64,000 nucleotides of DNA. Source: Sipunculus nudus. Taxonomy: Eukaryota; Annelida; Sipuncula; Golfingiida; Sipunculidae. How positions within the stretch are numbered: position 1 is the stretch's first letter; every line of letters starts with the position of its first letter. Shown here in pieces: positions 1 through 12,406 of this stretch. The stretch spans positions 47,060,695-47,124,694 of the forward strand of contig CM049316.1 in NCBI GenBank assembly GCA_026874595.1. Reading direction: 5' to 3'. Below the pieces are notes generated by a model, which made no database searches, was not told the DNA's origin, and was given only the letters and a program-made list of their open reading frames with translations. The position numbers and the translations under genes were made by a program.

Positions 1-1014
1 CACAGAGCATGATAAATGCTGGTACAAGGATACACGGTGCAACGTCTCTGGTCCGTGGGCAGCAAGTGAGTGTGTTCAGTGAAGGTTAATTTTACACAGA
101 GCATGATAAATGCAGGTACATGGATATATGGTGAAACGTCTGTGGTCCGTGGACAGCAGGTGAGTGTGTTCAGTGAAGGTTAATTGTTCACAGAGCATGA
201 TGAATGCTAGAACAAGGATACACGGTGCAACGTTTGTGGTCCGTGGACAGCAAGTGACCGTGTTCAGTGAAGGTTAATTGTACACAGATCATGATAAATG
301 CAGGTACATGGATATACGGTGAAACGTCTGTGGTCCGTGGACAGCAGGCGAGTGTGTTCAGTGAAGGTTAATTGTACACAGAGCATGATAAATGCTAGAA
401 CAAGAATACACGGTGCAACGTTTGTGGTCCGTGGACAGCAGGTGAGTGTGTTCAGTGAAGGTTAATTGTTCACAGAGCATGATAAATGCTAGAACAAGGA
501 TACACGGTGCAACGTTTGTGGTCCGTGGACAGCAAGTGACCGTGTTCAGTGAAGGTTAATTGTACACAGAGCATGATAAATGCAGGTACAGGGATATATG
601 GTAAAACGTCTGTGTTCCGTGGACAGCAAGTGAGTGTGTTCAGTGAAGGTTAATTGTACACAGAGCATGATAAATGCAGGTACAGGGATATACGGTGCAA
701 CGTCTGTGGTCCGTGGACAGCAGGTGAGTGTGTTCAGTGACGGTTAATTGTTCACAGAGCATGATAAATGCTAGAACAAGGATACACGGTGCAACGTTTG
801 TGGTCCGTGGACAGCAAGTGACCGTGTTCAGTGAAGGTTAATTGTACACAGAGCATGATAAATGCAGGTACAGGGATATATGGTAAAACGTCTGTGTTCC
901 GTGGACAGCAAGTGAGTGTGTTCAGTGAAGGTTAATTGTACACAGAGCATGATAAATGCAGGTACAGGGATATACGGTGCAACGTCTGTGGTCCGTGGAC
1001 AGCAAGTGACTGTT
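1..1014. repeat. 94-bp tandem satellite, 11 units, with 282-bp higher-order period
   Basis: Units begin at 1, 95, 189, 283, 377, 471, 565, 659, 753, 847 and 941, each opening with CACAGAGCATGATAAATGC or a close variant (one reads CACAGATCATG), so the period is exactly 94 bp. Two main unit types alternate: one reads CTAGAACAAGGATACACGG after the opening, the other CAGGTACAGGGATATA. The three-unit block 471-752 is repeated almost base for base at 753-1013, giving a 282-bp higher-order repeat. The left end is cut by the window and the last unit is partial. No coding capacity is evident. Confidence 0.95.
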
Positions 1015-3957
1015 CAGTATGTGTCGGTGAAAAGCTGTCTTGAAATGATGTAATTCAATTGGAAAACTCTTCATTATCTGTGAGCACTTTTGGTGTAGGT
1101 TTAGGCTGCTTGAGAATAACCTTGGATAAAAAATGTCGTAGGAATTCTAAATATTTTACGGCCACATGGTACAACGCTGAGTGATGAGATGGCCATTTTA
1201 ACAGGTTTTACAATATACATGTAGTTTATGCAGGCAAAAAGTTTTAATGGACAATGGGATAGGGCAATAAAGTTCGGGGACAGCTTGGCCATCAGTCCTT
1301 GAGGTCATAGTACTCAATCCATTTCATTAAAACTTCTTGGTACAGGTTATAAACAATACAGGTTCTATACAGTGTATTTGCTGGGATCTTAACATAAAAC
1401 AGGATTTTATATAATGGCGCATGCAATTACTATTATAATACAGAGGCATTCTTGTTGCAATTCGTATCATATATTGCCTACTCCTAGACACCTGTGGAAA
1501 TAAACTTGCACCAGGTCCGATCAGTAGCGTAAAGCCTTACATGGTGGTCACCTGCATGGTCACCGTACCGCGCAACAAAAATAAAAATTTCTCAAGCTTC
1601 AAACCGCGGTGTTTCCTCTGCTTTTCTACTTTCGTGTTTCTTCTTCTCGTTTGGGTGATGGCGCACGTAAGCAAGACTGGAATTCAGTCACACAGTCTTG
1701 TTAGGGTAAACAGGAACTGGTGGAATGTATACACATCACACGGAGAACCATAACAAGGCAAGAAACACGTAAATTGGGGATAGGAAGTCCATGTGACGAG
1801 ATGGTATTGCTGGGAACCTTTTGTATAAAGCCAAAATGATCTAATAGCGTGAGATTTGTACACTTTGGCCTATAATTGCAATTGATTATGTAATGTCTTA
1901 ATATTTAACATGTTACACAATCTTCACCTTTTTATTTAATGTTATCCAGTTTTGGATGAATACAAAATGTATAATATATATTTACATGCAGGCACCGTAC
2001 GTATTTATAAGCAAATGAACATAAGGTTAAATGTACTCACTGAATGAAGTATTTCCGGTGCTGTGCCGGTGTTGATGAAGAGATAAACCGAATAAAAATG
2101 GAAATAAAATAAAAGGGTTTGCAGGTGACGGAACAAGCCTTATGAACCGGGTAAAAGTATAGGTGTATCAAGATATACAAAAATTCAGGACGGTCCTCCA
2201 AATATATCAGTGTTATAATTGACGGTGGTCGCACTGAAACTTTGTCAAGACTCCTCTGTGGCCACGCGTCTGATGTGCACGCTTTTGGTCTTGAGCTGTC
2301 GTGAATGATACAGAGTGGGCGCTAAGGGGGTCATTTCGTTATTTCTCCACAAACCCAGGGATATCTAAAAGTATTTTTCTAAGAGGCTAACGCAGCGCCA
2401 TCTGACGGCAACTACAACATAAACACTATTGCCTTATCTGTTGCTTATTAATTTACAAATTATCATTAGGCTTGTTATTCGGGTATGTGCTTTAAGCAAT
2501 CATTGTCCCGATTATTGTCAACATATTATCTGTCTGCTAAAGCGCTAAGCACTTTTACACGAGCATTCAACTTTTTTTAACTTTTTCATATCAAACTTTC
2601 TCTCAAGATAAGAATTTATCCATACCAAAACCAACCAAGTAATAATTCAAAAGCAAGCGTTACTTATGCCAGTCCAAGCAATTCGAGTTTACTCCCGTGC
2701 GTGTCAAATCTGCCAATAATATGAGCCAGATTTAATCCTTGTATTAATCCAGAACCATTAGTTGTTACTATCCATATTAGTCATTGTTTACTTAAACAAA
2801 TATCAATAAAATAATATATATCCGAATATGTTCAATACCTTTTTATAATGATTTTCACATGGATGTAGATTTTAACGTATTTATTGTATTTCATGTGTTT
2901 TATTCATATTTTACATTTTAACTCGACTTTTATATATGAATGTATTTAAGTGTTTACAAATGTTGAAAAGTGTTTTGTGATTGTTGCTTTATTCCAGGAC
3001 CCTATGTAATTAACAGCTCATGTTGAATAGGGTATTCTGGTAAATATGGTAATATATAACATGTATACATAACTTTGGTCATTTACATATAGTAATGCGA
3101 TTGCGCCTGCAGATGAAATTAACAGTTTCCACTTGACGTTAAACATCTGTGCGACATTTTATATACATTTCTCCTATATTTTATCAGACATAATTCAATG
3201 TTTTTATTTAAAACATCCTTTCTGGCACGTTATATGATGTTATGAAATTTAATCTTAATATATTTATTAACATAAATAAGGACGAAGGTTTCCTATGTAA
3301 AGGTTATATTTCTTAGTGTGAGTATCACTCGTTCATCCATTCTTCTGCTGAACCCTCGAAAGACAAAATTCTAAAATTCTCTCTTTCAGAAAGTATCCAA
3401 TAAATCAATATATTTTATTTAGAAGTATGTACTTTATGCCTAAGTAAACTTGTATTACAGACAGCTGTGTGATTTCTATACATTTCTTCAGTTCCTTGTG
3501 AAACACATCCTTTTTTATTCATAACAAAACAAACAAATATTATTGTACAAGCCACATGCATGGATTAATTTACAGCATTTGAAAGGAATATACAGAATCT
3601 TCTGAAAGTGACATAAATGTATATACTGCTACAACTGACTCAAACTCCACAGCCAACTTCACCGAGGATTATCGCTGAGATATATCGCAAATCTGGTCTC
3701 ACACGCAATGATCCGCCATGTGGGGGTTCTTATTGTGCGATGTTCCCAAAACCGTGTTTGCATTCATTTATTCGGCCCATATTCCCAGTTTCATTCGTGC
3801 ATTAGTTACTTTACATTTGCGAATATTCTTTGATGCCGTTGCCGAATCCGGATCATGTGCCGGATCAATACCAAAATCTAATCGATTCTTCATTGGTTTA
3901 CTCCTGATATGCCTTCAGAATTTCATGGGATTCCGTTCATGACTGCGTTAGTTATGT
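1015..3957. other. Unassigned non-coding DNA
   Basis: A+T-rich sequence with no recognisable gene. The longest reading frames are 60-75 codons and look random. The frame at 1541-1753 (+) has a hydrophobic stretch and is discussed under findings. No tandem repeat or terminal inverted repeat was picked out by eye. Confidence 0.5.
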
Positions 3958-4338
3958 TGTGAATAACACAACTACACATACACACCTACACATACACACC
4001 TACACACACACCTACACACAACTACACACACCCACACACACCTACACACCTACCTACACATACACACCTACACCTACACACCTACACATACATTCCTACA
4101 CACACCTTCACCTACACCTTCACACCTACACACACACCTACACCTACACACACACCTACACACACCTACACCTACACCTACACACACCTACACCTACACA
4201 CACACCTACACATACACACACACCTACACATACACACCTACACACACCCTCACACACACACACACACACACCTACACCTACACCCACACACACCTACACA
4301 CACACACACACACCCTCACACACATACCTTCACACACC

Positions 4339-4371
<33 letters not shown>

Positions 4372-4494
4372 TCACACACACACACACACACCTTCACACA
4401 CACACACACACACCTACACATACACACCTACACATACACACCTAAACCTACACATACACACCTACACATATACACCTACACACACGAATGGGGA
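3958..4494. repeat. CA / CCTACA-type simple repeat
   Basis: About 0.53 kb made almost entirely of CACACA, CCTACA, CATACA and CTTCACA words on the + strand. The 205-codon reading frame across it (Thr/His/Tyr/Pro-rich) exists only because the repeat lacks stops in that frame and is not a gene. Confidence 0.95.
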
Positions 4495-7400
4495 TGAAGG
4501 TATACACTCTCCTGGCGGAGGCAATGAATATTCACACAAAGGACAGAAATTAACAGATATCCTCAAAAATATTTGACTTTGGCGTTTGTACAATTAAGGC
4601 GACTATAAATGCTGACTCATCTGGCTTTAACCGATTCTGAACTTTTCAAAATAGTTCCCGTTTTGTGCGAACACATCGACAGACAATCGACAGTGTCTTC
4701 TTCTGGTCAGCATACATTTTTAGATGCCTAAATTGTCTCTTGTGTCACCATCCCTTATTTTCTTCAGGTGGCCCTGTGCCAGGTAGAGACTTTTTGTGAC
4801 ATATTTATATTCCTCCAATAGGACTTCCCTGTTATGTGATCAACAAAAGTTAATGTTTTTGATTTTTATTCCTATACATTCATCAGGGGCTGCATGGCTT
4901 TAGCTGAAGCGGTATCTATATTTGAGTAACTACTTTTCCTCTAACAATGTTTGATTACTCACTCATCACGTCCCATATAATATGAAGGGTTAAAGCAGGT
5001 TAACCGGTGTTTTTTAATTGATATCATTTCGTTTTCTTGTATACCATATAAACTTTGAACGCAAAAGTTTCTTTTTTGTAGAGAACCGTGACAAAAGACT
5101 GATCTTTGCATATTTTTTTCAATTCAAAAAATGTTTATACATAGAAAACCATTGGATTTCGAATAGTGGTGATCATATCTTCTTTTTGCCGTATACATTT
5201 TAGTATTGTGAAGAGGGAGCTTCAATGAGGTTTTACTTTTTCTCCCTTTCCGTTATGCTTCATTTCGCCCTCGTCACAGTTAGGCGGCTTCAGCGGGATC
5301 AACTTGTAGAAGAGCGCCACCTTGTGTCCGTGTAAGATACTACAATAAGGTGTCAATTGACCGAAAAATACCTGTCTTCATATCATGGTATGAATCGCTG
5401 TCGATCTGTTGAAAATACACAGTTCAGCTCTGATTCAGTAACTCTATGGGCATTTTAAAAGGAAGGTCATCAGATATGCCCCACAACGGCACAGTGAATG
5501 TAAGTAGCGGGTCATGAAAAAAATGTCCGGATCAAGATCAAGAATTTTTTTTTCGTTTAGCTGAACAGAAGCAAACGAACAAGACAATATAACAAAGACA
5601 TCTATAAAACAAAGTAAATTCTGCATCCTTGCTTAAGATAAATATTTTGGCCTGTATTGATGTTTATTATTGTTTTGTTAATGATAAAATGTAATAGACA
5701 AAAAATAATGGCTGGTAGTACATAGAGCATAGTAGTCCGTTAGCCAACGTTTCTGCAGACCTTGTCTTAGGGTCTATAGTTTTTATCTCGGTGGATTTTC
5801 ATTACCTACATATCAGCTGTGAATTTTTTTAGGTTGGCCAACTGTCAGCCTTTTATCAATATGAGCTAATTAGCATAATCAAAATGACCGCCAAAATAAT
5901 ACTAAAATTACAAAAATACCATAATGACCACATTTAAAAAATGCCCCCCCCCCCCATTCCCCCACCATATTCGTATATGAGCAAGTTACAGTGTAAGGAC
6001 TTCAATGCACACGAGATTACTTTTTTTAACATTGCACCATGATATGAAAGTACATATAATCGGCGTCTTTATGATTATGTATTACATACAGCCGGTTCCT
6101 ACTTTAAATCACCCATCCCCCTTCCCCACGAAATTTCACGCAGTATTACAAATATGTTCAAAGGTAGCTATGTTTAACTTTAGCTGTGGACTCGCACATG
6201 CATGTAGACACAAACGCTCACGAGCTTAGGAAATACAGTCTCTTATATTATTATACCTGTGCCAGGTGGCGAGGTATATGTTTTGCTTCCGTGGTTGGTT
6301 ATTTGGTTACTCTGCCTATCAGCATCTACTCAGAATTTTGTTTGACACACGAGGAACAATCCTTCAAGTTTTGAAGGCAATCTGGATCAGCATTATGAGA
6401 TATCTCTATAGGGCCATTTACTTGGGTGCCTTTGCTCTAGAGCTGTTCTTGGATCCAACCAGGTAAACCGTGACACACATTTTCTATGAAGCACACAGCC
6501 AAATTTCATGAAAATCCTGGCGGGAGTTGTGTTCTCTGGTCAGCGGAACTCAGAATCAAACACTGCTCTCAACCTTATCGCCACTTCTACACGCCTCGGC
6601 CAGGATTTTGCTTAAGCATGTGTGATGTTCTGAGATTTTTTTAAAGAAAGGCTTTAAGGGAAATTATTTCTTGACCAAATCCAGGATCAAATTCGGAACG
6701 AAGAGAGAGAAAAGGTTGTGGGTCCTAGACCTGTAATATTTGATCTCAAGATAAAACCAACGATAAAAGTTATAGATTATGATAGCTATCTGAAGTAGGG
6801 ACTTCTTTTTATGTGCACTCTAAAGTTTAGGTTCTAGGCCTAAATCAGAAAGGGAAATGCTAAAAAAGAAAAGTAAACTTATCATGTAACATACAACTTT
6901 GATTTCGTTATTCAATAAATTACTATAGCAATATATATCAATTCCTTTTCATAAAGAACCTAGAGAAAGAATATCCATGGTGAAATTAATCACATCCACA
7001 TCCTCCGCTCTACAACGTCAATTTATTCGGCCTTAATGAATCAGTGATGAACCCAGATTATACTTAATATCAGCATGCAGGTTATGGTCACTGTCCCACA
7101 GTATCCTATATTAGACTTTGTTATTATATACCCCTTCCACTCTATGGGGTTGCATGGGTACCTTCACATTAAAGGTCATATTTTTTTTTATATTGAGGGA
7201 AACTTCTTTCAGTTTTCATCATGCTTTAATTAAAGACTTTTCAACAATTTATGATTAACTATTTAGTGATGTTTTAGGCATGGGCTTTTCATAGCAGAAC
7301 AGTTTCCGTTTACATTTGCAATTCGTCTATCGTTTGATAAGGACAACCATGGATTTCTCGGTGTAAGTAAATCCCTTTATTGCATGGATATCGCCTCACA

Positions 7401-8360
7401 TAACAAAAAATAGACTGGGTATGGATCCTTTGTATGTTCCTGCCCTGTATGTGCATACATCTATACGTTACCGACATATGCCTCCATGTATTTTTCAGGT
7501 TAAATGGTAAAGGGTAATCTTTTTATATTATGGTCCACAACACCGATGTCACATTATATTCGGGGGGGGGGGGGGGATTTTATAAAACTTTTGGAGCGAG
7601 TATAGAATCCGGTCTACATGGACGAGGTTGTGGGTGTATACGGACGGACGTAATGATGTATAGCATTCGTGTAATGTATAAGTAAGAGGAATGTCGATGT
7701 CATATCATCAGCCATGTCATGGCTTATGTGCGGATTACTACTAATATGAGACGGTCTAGTCAGTTTAGACCCATCTTGGAAATGAAGACCGGATTCTCTA
7801 CTTGAGCCAAACTTTTTATATAACACATTGTTATCCTCGTATAAAAATAGAGATTTGATGTTGATGGCTACAGCTGATCCTGGTATATTTGGTAACAGGC
7901 ATGACACCTGAACGATAAATTAGCCCTGCCTGGGCTTTAGTGTATTAATGTTTACTGCTAAAATGCTTCAAATGAAACGTGATTCCTTGTACCGATAGAC
8001 GCGACGTAACTCAGTTCTAGCTCTTATCACTAAATAGGAGGGTCAGAGAGTAGTAATTAGTTATGTAAGTTGCCACATGGTAGCAGTGCCGACACTAAAT
8101 GCGACACAGAGCCATTTCATTGACTGGGCCAGTCTACGATACATTTGTCCAAAAACATCAGTTGCTATATTTTTCGATTGATTAAAATTGAATGTTTCTG
8201 TATGTATGCCATTTCCAAAATTATTTCAATTAGATTTATGTTTATTTATTTGATTCCCCTTCCTCTTAGAAATTATTCTTCATAATATGAAAATTAAAGT
8301 CTTTTGTGGTTTATCTACTGAAACATGGGGAAATGATTTCTGCTTGCACAAGAAAGAAAC
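4495..8360. other. Unassigned non-coding DNA with two homopolymer tracts
   Basis: No gene or clear mobile element was recognised. It holds a 12-base C run (5944-5955) and a 15-base G run (7562-7576). All reading frames are under 100 codons and none resembles a known family. Confidence 0.45.
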
Positions 8361-9029
8361 CTAGATGTTTCCTGTAACGTGTATACTATTTGGTTCTTTG
8401 GATTGTTCGAGAAATGGAAAGTTCTCGGCTTGGGGTGAGAAGTTATAAATAAGACGCTGTGTTTTAGAACCGAGAGAGAGGAGAGATATATTCCAGCGGA
8501 CACAGAAAAGTGTGTGTCGGTTTGTAGACCTTTTTCGATAACTGCGGCAATTATAGATTTTCTTCTAAATTTGTGACGGATCTTATATAGTCTTCAGTTT
8601 GCTTTCGGGATCATAACAAGAACTTCACTTTTGGATTACAAAGGATTGATTTTGTGAATGAACTGGACTGTTATTCTCTGTGAAGATTTATGTGAACTGT
8701 TTATCTGAGTTGTACGTTATAAAGGACTTGTTGTCGCTGTGACAGTGGTGGTATCCAGGTACTGTACACTTTATTTATATACTTGTATTGATTTACTGTT
8801 GTACTGTTGTTAAACTGTAATTGTATCGATTTAGTGTATTATAATGTTAGGATTGTTTTAAGAATTAATTATAATTATTTTTTAACAAAAAAAACCCACT
8901 GTCTTCTTTATTCATTCCCCTAGACATTTTACGCTGCCTGGTGTTACAGAATCTGATTTTTTTTTATCTCAATTACAAAATTTATGTTCGTCACGACTAC
9001 GTGATCTGTTGATATAAGGTTCCGTAACA
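8361..9029 (+). repeat. 5' LTR (left end missing or diverged)
   Basis: Positions 8361-8532 match the 3' LTR at 15570-15742 with few differences, including the shared CTAGATGTTTCCTGTAACGTG start and GTTTGTAGACCTT end. The sequence from 8533 to 9029 should be the R/U5 part and has no counterpart at the 3' end. It closes with CCGTAACA directly before the primer site, which mirrors the TGTTACAG opening of the 3' LTR. Upstream of 8361 no match to the first 245 bp of the 3' LTR was seen, so the U3 start is lost here. Confidence 0.75.
8444..8451 (+). promoter_or_regulatory. LTR TATA box
   Basis: TATAAATA in a segment conserved between both LTRs (second copy 15653-15660), followed by a purine-rich GAGAGAGGAGAGATATAT stretch. 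Position and conservation suit the U3 core promoter of the retrotransposon. Confidence 0.6.
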
Positions 9030-9034
9030 TAAAT

Positions 9035-9052
9035 AGGGGGCTCGTCCGGGAT
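9035..9052 (+). other. Primer binding site, tRNA-Pro type
   Basis: AGGGGGCTCGTCCGGGAT agrees at 17 of 18 bases with the tRNA-Pro complementary primer site familiar from murine leukaemia-type retroviruses. It lies 5 bases after the CCGTAACA end of the LTR. It would prime minus-strand synthesis and fixes the 5' LTR boundary at 9029. Confidence 0.85.
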
Positions 9053-9109
9053 GCTTAATAGTTTTGAAAATTTATTAGGCCTGGACCTAGACAAATTGTT
9101 TGTAGTACA

Positions 9110-9541
9110 TTGTTTACAAGGTTACACATTTTTTACATTACATTGTTTACAGGGTTTTTCTCAGTGGTTTTTTGTTATTGTTTTAACATCTTAACATCGC
9201 AGATTTCAAACCTGAGAAATTTGTTGAGGATCCCGACCCTGATCAACTTGAACAAAAGACCAGTTGTTGCGTTTGGGACAACACGTAGGGCTAAATGTGA
9301 AAAAAAAGCTTTGAGAAAGCCTGATATCATTGTTAAAACCATGCAAGAATTAGTTAGCAAAGGTTAATTGAAGAGAGTGAAGTGGAAACATCAAGAAATG
9401 ACAGCCTTGCTATGCAGTTGGAATTAAAAAAGTTAGAAATGCAACATGAGCTAGCATTAAAACAGTTAGAGAGGGTAAAACGTGAAAGATTAAAAGAGTT
9501 AGACTTAGAAAACAAAAAGAAAAAGAAATTGAGTTAAAACG
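9110..9541 (+). pseudogene. Retrotransposon gag, N-terminal part (broken)
   Basis: Two overlapping reading frames carry the start of gag. The frame up to 9367 ends in a basic segment that includes KALRKPDIIVKTMQELVSKG. A frameshifted continuation from about 9366 encodes a charged, heptad-like stretch rich in Leu, Glu and Lys (for example LELKKLEMQHELALKQLERV) that is probably a coiled coil, ending at a stop near 9537. The arrangement fits the region before capsid in Gmr1-like gag. There is no intact frame. Confidence 0.6.
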
Positions 9542-9646
9542 ACTGAGTTAGAAAGGCTCAAACTAGAACATAGTCTACATGCTGCCTCAACTCACAGTTT
9601 TGATGTTACTAAACACATTAGACTTGTCCCCCCCCCCCCTTTTCAA

Positions 9647-9963
9647 GAAAAAGAGGTTGATAAATATTTCTAACACTTTGAGAAGATAGCTGAAAATTTA
9701 GAATTGCCTAAGGAAAATTGGACTATGCTATTACAAAGTGTATTGACTGGCAAGGCCAGAGACATTTATACAGAGCTTTCAGTAGAAGCCGCTGCTGACT
9801 ATGACCAGGTTAAACGGTTAATCCTAAAAGGTTATGAGTTAGTTCCGGAAGCTTACCGCCAGAAATTCAGAAATTGGGAAAAGCGCAAAGAACACACATA
9901 TGTCGAATTTGCTATGACAAATGAGCAGTTGTTTGATCGCTGGTATAGTTCTAAAAAGTTATG
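9647..9963 (+). pseudogene. Retrotransposon gag, SCAN-like capsid domain
   Basis: The frame contains WTMLLQSVLTGKARDIYTEL, then DYDQVKRLILKGYELVPEAY, then RQKFRN and TYVEFA. These are hallmark words of the Gmr1-like gag capsid and its vertebrate descendant, the SCAN domain, a helical oligomerisation module. A stop lies just before the domain (9671-9673), and the frame ends at a TGA overlapping the next ATG (9960-9963) where the protein should continue. The capsid is therefore split by a frameshift in mid-domain. Confidence 0.8.
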
Positions 9964-10287
9964 AAAGATTATGACAATTTGAGCCAGTTGATTTTGCGTG
10001 AAGAATTTAAGCGCTGCATTAATACAGATGTTAAAACTTTTCTGGATGAGATAAGTCCTGAAACACTTGACATTGCTGCTCATTTAGCTGATGATTATTC
10101 ATTAACACACAAAATTTCCTTTACTAGCAAATCAAACCAGTCATTCACAAACAAGAATGTAAATCAGTATGGTCCAAAGAAATTTAAAGCGCAGTCACCC
10201 AGTACTAGTAGTCCTGATAGTTCAGCAAAGTCCATTGCTACACCTCAGTCCATGTCCACTGTGTCTGAATCCAACCAAGGCCAGTAA
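9961..10287 (+). pseudogene. Retrotransposon gag, C-terminal capsid and Ser-rich tail
   Basis: Continues the capsid in the next frame: DYDNLSQLILREEFKRCI, then TFLDEISPETLDIAAHLADD, then a Ser/Thr/Gln-rich tail ending at TAA 10285-10287. The EEFKRC and LADDYSLTHK words match the expected end of the SCAN-like capsid. The zinc knuckle that should follow directly is displaced about 0.9 kb downstream. Confidence 0.75.
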
Positions 10288-11180
10288 TTTTCACAGAAAA
10301 TCTGTATTTTCTAGAAACCAAAGAAATATATAATATTTAGGTGCCATGGCCTCTCTTTACCGGGACTCTCCAAGCGCCCCACTTGAAGAATTATCTTATT
10401 CATGCTCTCGAAGGTTAAAATAAAATTGGAGTAAACGCACTAGGTTCAGAGATATCGCTCTACAGGAGAAATCCCTTGATCCGACGCCGCAGGTACAACG
10501 TCTAGAAGCCGCCAATGTTCATCTTGGTCACATAACAAAATCACCATACGCCGCATAGCGTACAACCACAAGTGGGCAGTCCACGGTAAAGAAATAAAAC
10601 AAGTTCACATTACACAGGTTACTTTCTGTAAGCGCTCACAACACCGAGCTGTTTTAGGAGTTTGTCGAGTACAGCTCATACAAAGTCTTGATCATCGATG
10701 CGTGACGACCATAACATTTCATAGGAACACAGTAGACACGTCTTAAGATACTCACGCCGGTCTGTTCGTTGACAGCCGAACTTGGACATCCGTTGCCAGC
10801 TTCCCCACAAACTTGGCTTTTAGCTGGACCTAGACGAACCGTCGTACGGGGTACACATCTCAACCATCCGACGGTCTGCGACACATGAGATGGCCTAAGG
10901 AGCCTTTCTCGAACGACTCTCCTCGGCCGCAGTCTCGACTCTCCCCCACTCAGCAGAAAAAAACCTTACTTCCTGGGTTACCTAATTAATTCATGACACT
11001 CATGAATATAAATTAACTTTCACAGTCATAACCCTCTCTGATTGGTTTAAGGCTACGCTCTCAAAACCATCTGTCCCTGTAAAAATAAATCACCTCGACC
11101 TTCCTGTCAGAGATATAGTGTAATGAAACTAAATTCCGCTACAAATACTTCAGGCCACCACAGGCCATGAGGCTGTCACA
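10288..11180. other. About 0.9 kb of unrelated sequence splitting gag
   Basis: Sequence between the gag tail and the zinc knuckle does not read as gag in any frame. It is less A+T-rich than its surroundings. It carries a 76-codon minus-strand frame (10654-10884) that I do not recognise. It could be a secondary insertion or a recombined segment. No terminal inverted repeat or target duplication could be fixed by eye, so the edges are approximate. Confidence 0.45.
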
Positions 11181-11673
11181 GACCTTCTGTGACATTACTG
11201 CAAAAAAATAAGGTCATCTAAAATCAGACTGCTGGAAACTTGCGAATAAACCAAAGGGTAAACATTCCGGTTTTGTTTCAAAATCTATGCATAGCATAGT
11301 ACAAGAGCAAGGCTCTTTTCATGTAAATAAGGAGTACAACTCCTTCATTGACTCTAATAAAGGGTTTGATGCTACGGAGGCCAACGTGCCGTCTGACTCC
11401 AAAGAAATATCCGTAGCTTCCGGGGTAAAAACCTCGGTTGATTCCTGAGATCAATTTAATAAGGCTAGGTCTTTTCAAGACTCCTGCGAGCAGTATTCTT
11501 TAAATAAGGCTAAGTCCTTTTATGACTCTTGCTAGAGTACTTCAAATGAGGTCAGGTCCTCTCATGACGAACAGAAGTTTGTTTCTACTGAGGAAAATTC
11601 CTTTGTTGACTCCAATGAGGAGTTTGATTTTGATAAGGATGTAGATTCCTATAATGGCTCCGAAAAAGAGTTT
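11181..11673 (+). pseudogene. Retrotransposon nucleocapsid zinc knuckle and spacer
   Basis: Around 11186-11240 the pieces of a CCHC knuckle are visible across frames: a CHYC-like start, then GHLKSDCWKLANKPKGK (GHLKSDC at 11212-11232). A long acidic, Ser-rich spacer follows, with stops, and runs into the protease. A zinc knuckle of this kind binds the element's RNA. Frameshifts inside the knuckle show it is inactive. Confidence 0.6.
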
Positions 11674-12039
11674 ATGACTGACACTGTCAGTGTCAGTTTT
11701 TCGTTTGATGAAACTGGGGTAGTAGATTTCTCTCCTGACTCTGAAATGGAGTTATTTGAGCCATTCATACATGATGGTTTTGTATCACTATCAAGTGAGT
11801 TTTCAGACTCTACCCCTATTAGAATTTTGAGGAACACTGGTTCAGGCCAAACATTCATGTTAGCAAACACTTTGCCATTTTCTAATAAGCCCTTTACTGG
11901 TGCACATGTACTTTTTAATGGTGTGTTTTCAGACAAGCACACTTCAGTTCCGCTTCACAGTATCCATTTAAAGTCAGATTTGATTTCTGGGAATATTACT
12001 GTGGGCATAAGAGCTACTTTACCCTTTGAGGGAATTTAG
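11674..12039 (+). pseudogene. Retrotransposon aspartic protease (retropepsin)
   Basis: The core reads PIRILRNTGSGQTFMLANTL, with the flap region and a GIRATLPFEGI end. Position 54 (codon 11833-11835) is Asn where retropepsins carry the catalytic Asp of the D-[ST]-G triad, so the enzyme should be inactive. The frame stops at TAG 12037-12039 although the protease homology continues (LLLDNDVAGDK) in the same frame. Confidence 0.75.
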
Positions 12040-12406
12040 TTGCTACTAGACAATGATGTTGCAGGTGACAAAGTACAGCCTGTACCAATAGTGACAGAAA
12101 AGCCGTCACTTGATCACGACACTGATCCTGACAGTCAGGAAATTCCTCGTTTGTATCCTTCATGTGCTGTAACTAGATCTATGGCCAAGAAAAACACACA
12201 TGAGGATAATGGTCCAGATAATAACACACTGGGAGTCACATGTTACTCGTCTAACGACTCGCCCGTACAGGATGCAGCATTTTCAAGGTCAGAACTTATC
12301 GCGGAACAGCATAAGGACCCTGATTTCATGTTTGTTTCCCAGGGCAGTTTCTAAAGATGAATTGTCACAGAACCCAGTTTGTTTCTATGTTAAAATGGAG
12401 TATTGA
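12040..12406 (+). pseudogene. Protease C-terminus and protease-integrase linker
   Basis: Same frame as the protease after its premature stop: LLLDNDVAGDK, then a linker with LYPSCAVTRSMAKK and FSRSELIAEQHKDPDF. A frameshift near 12330 moves the continuation KDELSQNPVCFYV into another frame. The sequence is then interrupted at 12407 by a MITE. Confidence 0.65.

Noticed and set aside
1-1014. CRISPR-like array
   Set aside because: The 94-bp units are contiguous and similar throughout, without constant repeats separated by unique spacers; the host is a eukaryote.
3959-4576. 205-codon Thr/His/Tyr/Pro frame
   Set aside because: It is a read-through of the CACACA/CCTACA simple repeat, and the period-driven composition explains its length.
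11674-12354. Intact protease gene
   Set aside because: Catalytic Asp is Asn and there is a stop at 12037-12039, so it is annotated as a pseudogene part.
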